Assembly: GCF_000969835.1 (NCBI RefSeq)
Contig: NZ_KQ033913.1
Span: forward strand, 870,859 to 934,858
DNA length: 64,000 nt
Reading direction: 5' to 3'
Source of the DNA: Parabacteroides goldsteinii DSM 19448 = WAL 12034
GTDB lineage: Bacteria > Bacteroidota > Bacteroidia > Bacteroidales > Tannerellaceae
Position 1 is the stretch's first letter, and the number at the start of each line of letters is the position of its first letter. The translations under genes were made by a program, and so were the position numbers. Positions 60,648-64,000 of this stretch are shown piece after piece. The notes beneath the pieces are model-generated. The model saw only the letters and a program-made list of their open reading frames with translations. It had not been told where the DNA came from and did not search any database.

Positions 60648-61925
60648 TTATTTCTGTTGCTTTTTTAATTTGTTGACAGCACTTTCCAGTGATTCCGTAG
60701 GTTCGATGATATTGTAGGCTCCCCAGAAATCTTCATCCATAAAGTTTTCTACCTTGTCGGACAACGATTGTGTTTCCTTAAATGCCATCTTGTACGGAAT
60801 GTTGGTTACGTTTTCTTCCTTTCCGTCTGTTACGACCATTTCCGAGATGATCGTGTAGTTGGTAGAGAATAATTTGCGTTTCCAGTCACATTTAAAACGT
60901 ACCCCGTTGCGAATGTAATTCAGATAAGTTACGCCGTTGCGGTCCTTGTAGTTTACCAGATAGGCTACTTCAAGCGGGCGGAAACGTAATCCGAACGGTT
61001 TCTTCTTGAGGATGGCCTGGGTCGCTTTGTTGCGGTCGTCCATACTCAGGTTGAATTCGGCACGGGTGAATGAGAGTCGTTCCTTGTCTATGTAAAGTTT
61101 TCCGTAATACAGGGCATACGGCATGATGACCTGCGGCTTGAAACTGATTACATATTGCGGACGGTTGTCGATATTCGTTGATTCTTCCATTTTGAACAGA
61201 TAGTAGGGCAGACATTCCCTGTCGAGCAACACATCGGGGTTCTTCACGATGTCGCAAAGGATTGACAGGTTGGGGCCGCCGAGCAGTTTGACGGCAAGCG
61301 TATCGGTACTTCGCTGGCTCAATAGCTTGCGGCCTTTGTAAATCTGTACACGGTCGCGGTCTATGGCTTCGTGATAAGGCGTTTTGTAAACATCGATCAC
61401 GGCTTCCGATATATTAATGTAGCGTCGGCCTTTCTGTGCCGTCTCACGATAGAAGCCGGTCAGCATATTCGTTTTCTTGCTGTAATTCTCCGGGATTTTC
61501 TTGATAGCCTCTTCCACGAGGTAACGCGGTTCTTTGGCATGGATGATGATCTCGTCGAGCATATTCTCGTAAGGCGTCATCCAGACGGTCAGGTCGGAAA
61601 GGTTCTTGCCGCTTACTTCTACCTTATTATTATAGTATCCGATATGGGATATTTCGACAGCTTTCACATGGGAAGCGTCTTTTATCTTGAAAGAGAATTC
61701 CCCGTCTTCGTTGGTGATAGTACCTGAAGTACTGCCGGGGATGGAAATGTTCACATACTCCAGCCGTTTCTTATTATTTTTGTCTTTGACAACTCCGCTG
61801 ATGGTGATAAATTCCGGATCGGCATCGTCACGTACCAATTGGTCCTGTGCCTGCAACGGACTACTACCTGCCACCAATAATAAGATCAGCAAAAAACCGA
61901 TGGATTGTCTACATAGTGTTTTCAT
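60648..61925 (-). CDS. CarboxypepD_reg-domain envelope protein
   Basis: 425 aa. Signal peptide 1-27 (cleavage after LQAQ). CarboxypepD_reg domain at about 40-120 (ISGVVKDKNNKKRLEYVNIS), then a beta-rich part of about 290 residues unlike TonB barrels, ending FMDEDFWGAYNIIEPTESLE. The end resembles that of the 57589 protein (EGFWGNFNVIPPEEKL), so the two are paralogues on either side of the sigma/FecR genes. Function unknown. Confidence 0.82.
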   Translation of the reverse strand: MKTLCRQSIGFLLILLLVAGSSPLQAQDQLVRDDADPEFITISGVVKDKNNKKRLEYVNISIPGSTSGTITNEDGEFSFKIKDASHVKAVEISHIGYYNNKVEVSGKNLSDLTVWMTPYENMLDEIIIHAKEPRYLVEEAIKKIPENYSKKTNMLTGFYRETAQKGRRYINISEAVIDVYKTPYHEAIDRDRVQIYKGRKLLSQRSTDTLAVKLLGGPNLSILCDIVKNPDVLLDRECLPYYLFKMEESTNIDNRPQYVISFKPQVIMPYALYYGKLYIDKERLSFTRAEFNLSMDDRNKATQAILKKKPFGLRFRPLEVAYLVNYKDRNGVTYLNYIRNGVRFKCDWKRKLFSTNYTIISEMVVTDGKEENVTNIPYKMAFKETQSLSDKVENFMDEDFWGAYNIIEPTESLESAVNKLKKQQK

Positions 61926-62026
61926 CTTTGTATTGTTTTAATGGTGAATAATCGTGTTTGTACTTATAAGATCGTTCAGGAAACGAATACCCTATGGAAA
62001 AAGTGAATTATTTTGATAAATCTTTC

Positions 62027-62034
62027 TATATTTG
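62027..62034 (+). promoter_or_regulatory. -7 element of the aldo/keto reductase gene
   Basis: TATATTTG, exact to TAnnTTTG, 42 nt before the ATG. A TTTTG at 62011-62015 is too close to be the -33. Confidence 0.5.
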
Positions 62035-62076
62035 TAAGGCTCAGTCGGACAATTACATATACTAATATATTATCTT

Positions 62077-63261
62077 ATGAAAACCAAACATGTAAATCGA
62101 AGAGATTTTTTTCGGCTTTCAGCCACTGCCGGCGTAAGCGCGATGTTAATTCCGGGAGCCAGGGCTGCCGGTCTTCCCCAGGTGACTGCTAATGAAAATG
62201 AGATTCCTGTCCGTACGCTTGGCAGGACAGGTGTAAAACTGCCGATACTGAGTATGGGTGTGATGCGTGCCGACAATCCGAACGTGGTAAGAGCTGCCTA
62301 TAATTCCGGTATATTCCATTTTGATACGGCCCACGGCTATCAGGGCGGGAAGAATGAAGAAATGCTGGGTAAGTTCTTTGCCGGGAAGCCGCGTGAGAGC
62401 TTCTTTATTGCTACCAAAGGAAAGTTCGATTATCCTTTGAGGGATGATTTCGAAGATTCGTATGAAAGATTGATCGACCAGAGTCTGCAACGCCTGAATA
62501 TGGAACAGGTCGATCTCTTCTACGCTCATGCTCTGGATAAAGTGGAAGAGATAAAAGATGAGCGCGTGGTTGCCGTCATGAAGAAGTTTAAGGAGGATGG
62601 CAAAACCCGTTTCCTGGGCATTTCCATTCATGCCGGCAAACCTGAATTGCTGGATGCTGCCGTTGAAGCCGGTATTTACGATGTTGTCCTGCTGAGTTAT
62701 AATTTCAAACTGTCGAATCTGAAAGAGACGGAAGAGGCCATAGCCCGTGCCGCTAAAGCCGGTGTCGGTCTGGTTGCCATGAAGACAATGACCGGTGGTA
62801 CCGAAGACGCTGGAGGAAAGAAAAAGATTAACGCACAGGCTTGCCTGAAATGGGCATGGAAGAACGAACATATCACGACTGCCATCCCCGGTTTCTCCAA
62901 TTATGATGAACTGGATGAATGCCTGGTTGCTGCCCGCTCCCCGGAACTGACCGCCGGCGACCAGGAATATCTGGCTACCCTTTGCGGACAGGAAATGTTG
63001 TATTGCCAGCAATGCGGAAAATGCCGGGCGCAATGTCCTGAACATCTTCCTATTCCTGATATTATGCGGGCCTACATGTATGCTTACGGTTATAAATATT
63101 CGCGAATGTCGAAAGAAACACTTGGAGAACTGAATCTTTCGGCGGATATTTGTTCCAATTGTGAAACCTGCCAGGTAAAATGTCCTTCCGGCTTCGATGT
63201 TTCGACAAAGATTGCTGCGATAACGCCGGTGATGCAGGTGCCTGACGAATTTCTGACTTAA
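62077..63261 (+). CDS. Tat-exported aldo/keto reductase with 4Fe-4S motifs
   Basis: 394 aa. Twin-arginine signal (RRDFFRLSATAGVSAML) in the first 32 residues. Aldo/keto reductase barrel (about 45-290, with FDTAHGYQGG, VDLFYAHALD and LGISIHAG). C-terminal region carries two cysteine clusters, CQQCGKCRAQC and CSNCETCQVKC, each C-x2-C-x2-C-x3-C, for 4Fe-4S centres. A periplasmic redox enzyme of unknown substrate; a known Bacteroidales arrangement. Followed 12 nt later by the partial gene. Confidence 0.9.
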   Translation: MKTKHVNRRDFFRLSATAGVSAMLIPGARAAGLPQVTANENEIPVRTLGRTGVKLPILSMGVMRADNPNVVRAAYNSGIFHFDTAHGYQGGKNEEMLGKFFAGKPRESFFIATKGKFDYPLRDDFEDSYERLIDQSLQRLNMEQVDLFYAHALDKVEEIKDERVVAVMKKFKEDGKTRFLGISIHAGKPELLDAAVEAGIYDVVLLSYNFKLSNLKETEEAIARAAKAGVGLVAMKTMTGGTEDAGGKKKINAQACLKWAWKNEHITTAIPGFSNYDELDECLVAARSPELTAGDQEYLATLCGQEMLYCQQCGKCRAQCPEHLPIPDIMRAYMYAYGYKYSRMSKETLGELNLSADICSNCETCQVKCPSGFDVSTKIAAITPVMQVPDEFLT

Positions 63262-63273
63262 TAAAACGAACGT

Positions 63274-64000
63274 ATGAAACAGAGCAATTATTTGTTACTC
63301 TTTTTCCTGTTGTCCCTCTGTCCTTTAAAGGCGCAGACACCGGACGAGTTGAAATCGTGGCTGCCGGCAGTAGACGGCTGGGAGATATCCGGCGAGGTGG
63401 AGGTGTTTAATCCGGATAATCTCTTTGACCGCATCAACGGGGCGGCTCCGCTTTTCATTGAGAATAACTTCAGGGAAATGACTTCCATGGAGTATAAAAA
63501 AGGAAGCGAGTACATTACGATACAGGCTTATCGCCATGCAACGCCGGAAGATGCTTTCGGAATGTATGCTGCCGAGCGTTCATCCGACCTGGCATATTTA
63601 CCTGTCGGGGGAGAGGCGCAGGGAGATAAGACGAATCTGTATTTCTTTGCCGGAAATATGTATTTGAAGATGTGGAGTAATGCATCCGGCGATGTGTCCG
63701 AAGAATTGCAGGCGATAGGCAAGGCGCTTGCCGGAAGGTTGGATGCCGATGCCGGCTATCCTTCTGTTATCCGTTTATTCCCAGCGGAGGGGCAAGTACC
63801 TTATTCGGCTGCTTATATTACTTCAAATTTTATCGGCCATGAGTTTCTGCGTGCCGTATATACGGTGAAGTATGAAAAAGAAGGGCAGACTTTCCAGTTG
63901 TTTGTATTGGACGGCGGTTCTTCTGCCGGGGTTAAAAATATATTGACCCGGTATATGGCTTTCACCAAACAGGCGGATGAATTAAAAGAGGGCGTGTTGT
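63274..64000 (+). CDS. Exported protein, DUF6599-like, truncated by window end
   Basis: At least 242 aa, running off the right edge. Signal peptide 1-21 (cleavage after LKAQ). The rest (FNPDNLFDRINGAAPLFIEN, then MYAAERSSDL) resembles a family I recall as DUF6599. Located 12 nt after the Tat-exported reductase, so they are probably one operon and share the periplasm. Function unknown. Confidence 0.7.
   Translation, partial: MKQSNYLLLFFLLSLCPLKAQTPDELKSWLPAVDGWEISGEVEVFNPDNLFDRINGAAPLFIENNFREMTSMEYKKGSEYITIQAYRHATPEDAFGMYAAERSSDLAYLPVGGEAQGDKTNLYFFAGNMYLKMWSNASGDVSEELQAIGKALAGRLDADAGYPSVIRLFPAEGQVPYSAAYITSNFIGHEFLRAVYTVKYEKEGQTFQLFVLDGGSSAGVKNILTRYMAFTKQADELKEGVL

Noticed and set aside
62146..63045. 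Open frame of 299 codons on the minus strand
   Set aside because: Shadow of the aldo/keto reductase gene, whose motifs and iron-sulfur cysteines are unmistakable.
1..64000. CRISPR arrays, rRNA operons, insertion sequences
   Set aside because: No regularly spaced direct repeats, no rRNA-like stretches and no transposase frames with terminal repeats were seen.

Overview
This looks like a chromosomal segment of a gut Bacteroidales, most likely Parabacteroides or a close relative. The evidence is: promoters with the Bacteroidetes -33 TTTG / -7 TAnnTTTG pattern instead of sigma-70 boxes; FecR/ECF-sigma and CarboxypepD_reg/STN outer-membrane proteins; HU-HIG and DUF4248 proteins; and a polysaccharide locus introduced by a tyrosine recombinase and an invertible promoter. 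The genus is an inference from style and was not checked by any search.

Layout. 1-13.3 kb is housekeeping: a KamA-family radical SAM protein, a ferredoxin-like DUF2148 protein, RadA, a lipoprotein/beta-barrel pair, an FAD oxidoreductase, a VOC protein, a cyclophilin and an AspT/YidE-type transporter. 13.3-14.9 kb is a ClC channel. 14.98-16.5 kb is the switch: a tyrosine recombinase whose stop codon lies in the first of two 31-bp inverted repeats, which bound a 558-bp segment carrying a leftward promoter. 16.5-48.3 kb is a large capsule-type polysaccharide locus: initiating phosphoglycosyl transferase, many glycosyltransferases, Wzy-like polymerase, ABC exporter, Wza- and Wzc-like export proteins, a GDP-mannose 3,5-epimerase, fucosyltransferase-type enzymes of GT10 and GT11, an ABO-type GT6 enzyme and three sulfotransferases. 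Embedded in it are non-glycan genes: an HU/glucosaminidase/small membrane protein cassette on the opposite strand, DUF4248, an AAA-ATPase/PD-(D/E)XK protein, an OmpA-like lipoprotein, and a replication-type set (HTH protein, DnaB-like helicase, DnaG-like primase, HU). A HigBA pair closes this part. 49.7-64 kb returns to ordinary genes: acetyltransferase, DUF2156, SLC13 permease, TonB-type outer-membrane receptor, QueE/QueD, an ECF sigma/FecR unit with two CarboxypepD_reg proteins, a Tat-exported aldo/keto reductase with iron-sulfur motifs, and a partial gene at the right edge.

How it fits together. The WecA-like enzyme would load a sugar phosphate on undecaprenyl phosphate, the glycosyltransferases extend it, a PglK/MsbA-like ABC protein may flip it (no Wzx was seen), Wzy polymerises it and Wza/Wzc export it. 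GDP-mannose 3,5-epimerase predicts GDP-L-galactose. With GT10, GT11, GT6 and sulfotransferases, this suggests a sulfated glycan bearing L-galactose or L-fucose and possibly ABO-like ends. In the orientation given, the only good promoter in the invertible segment points away from the capsule genes, so the locus is probably OFF in this sequence.

The most unusual signals are at DNA level in the decorating enzymes. One sulfotransferase has a 14-G tract at its start with two alternative ATGs, a classic slipped-strand switch. Five others (GT10, two sulfotransferases, GT11, GT6) carry perfect or near-perfect palindromes inside the coding sequence, several as abutting pairs; the extreme case is a 36-bp uninterrupted palindrome overlapping a 24-bp one. 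I saw no such structures in the core biosynthesis and export genes, though this is a reading by eye and not a computed scan.
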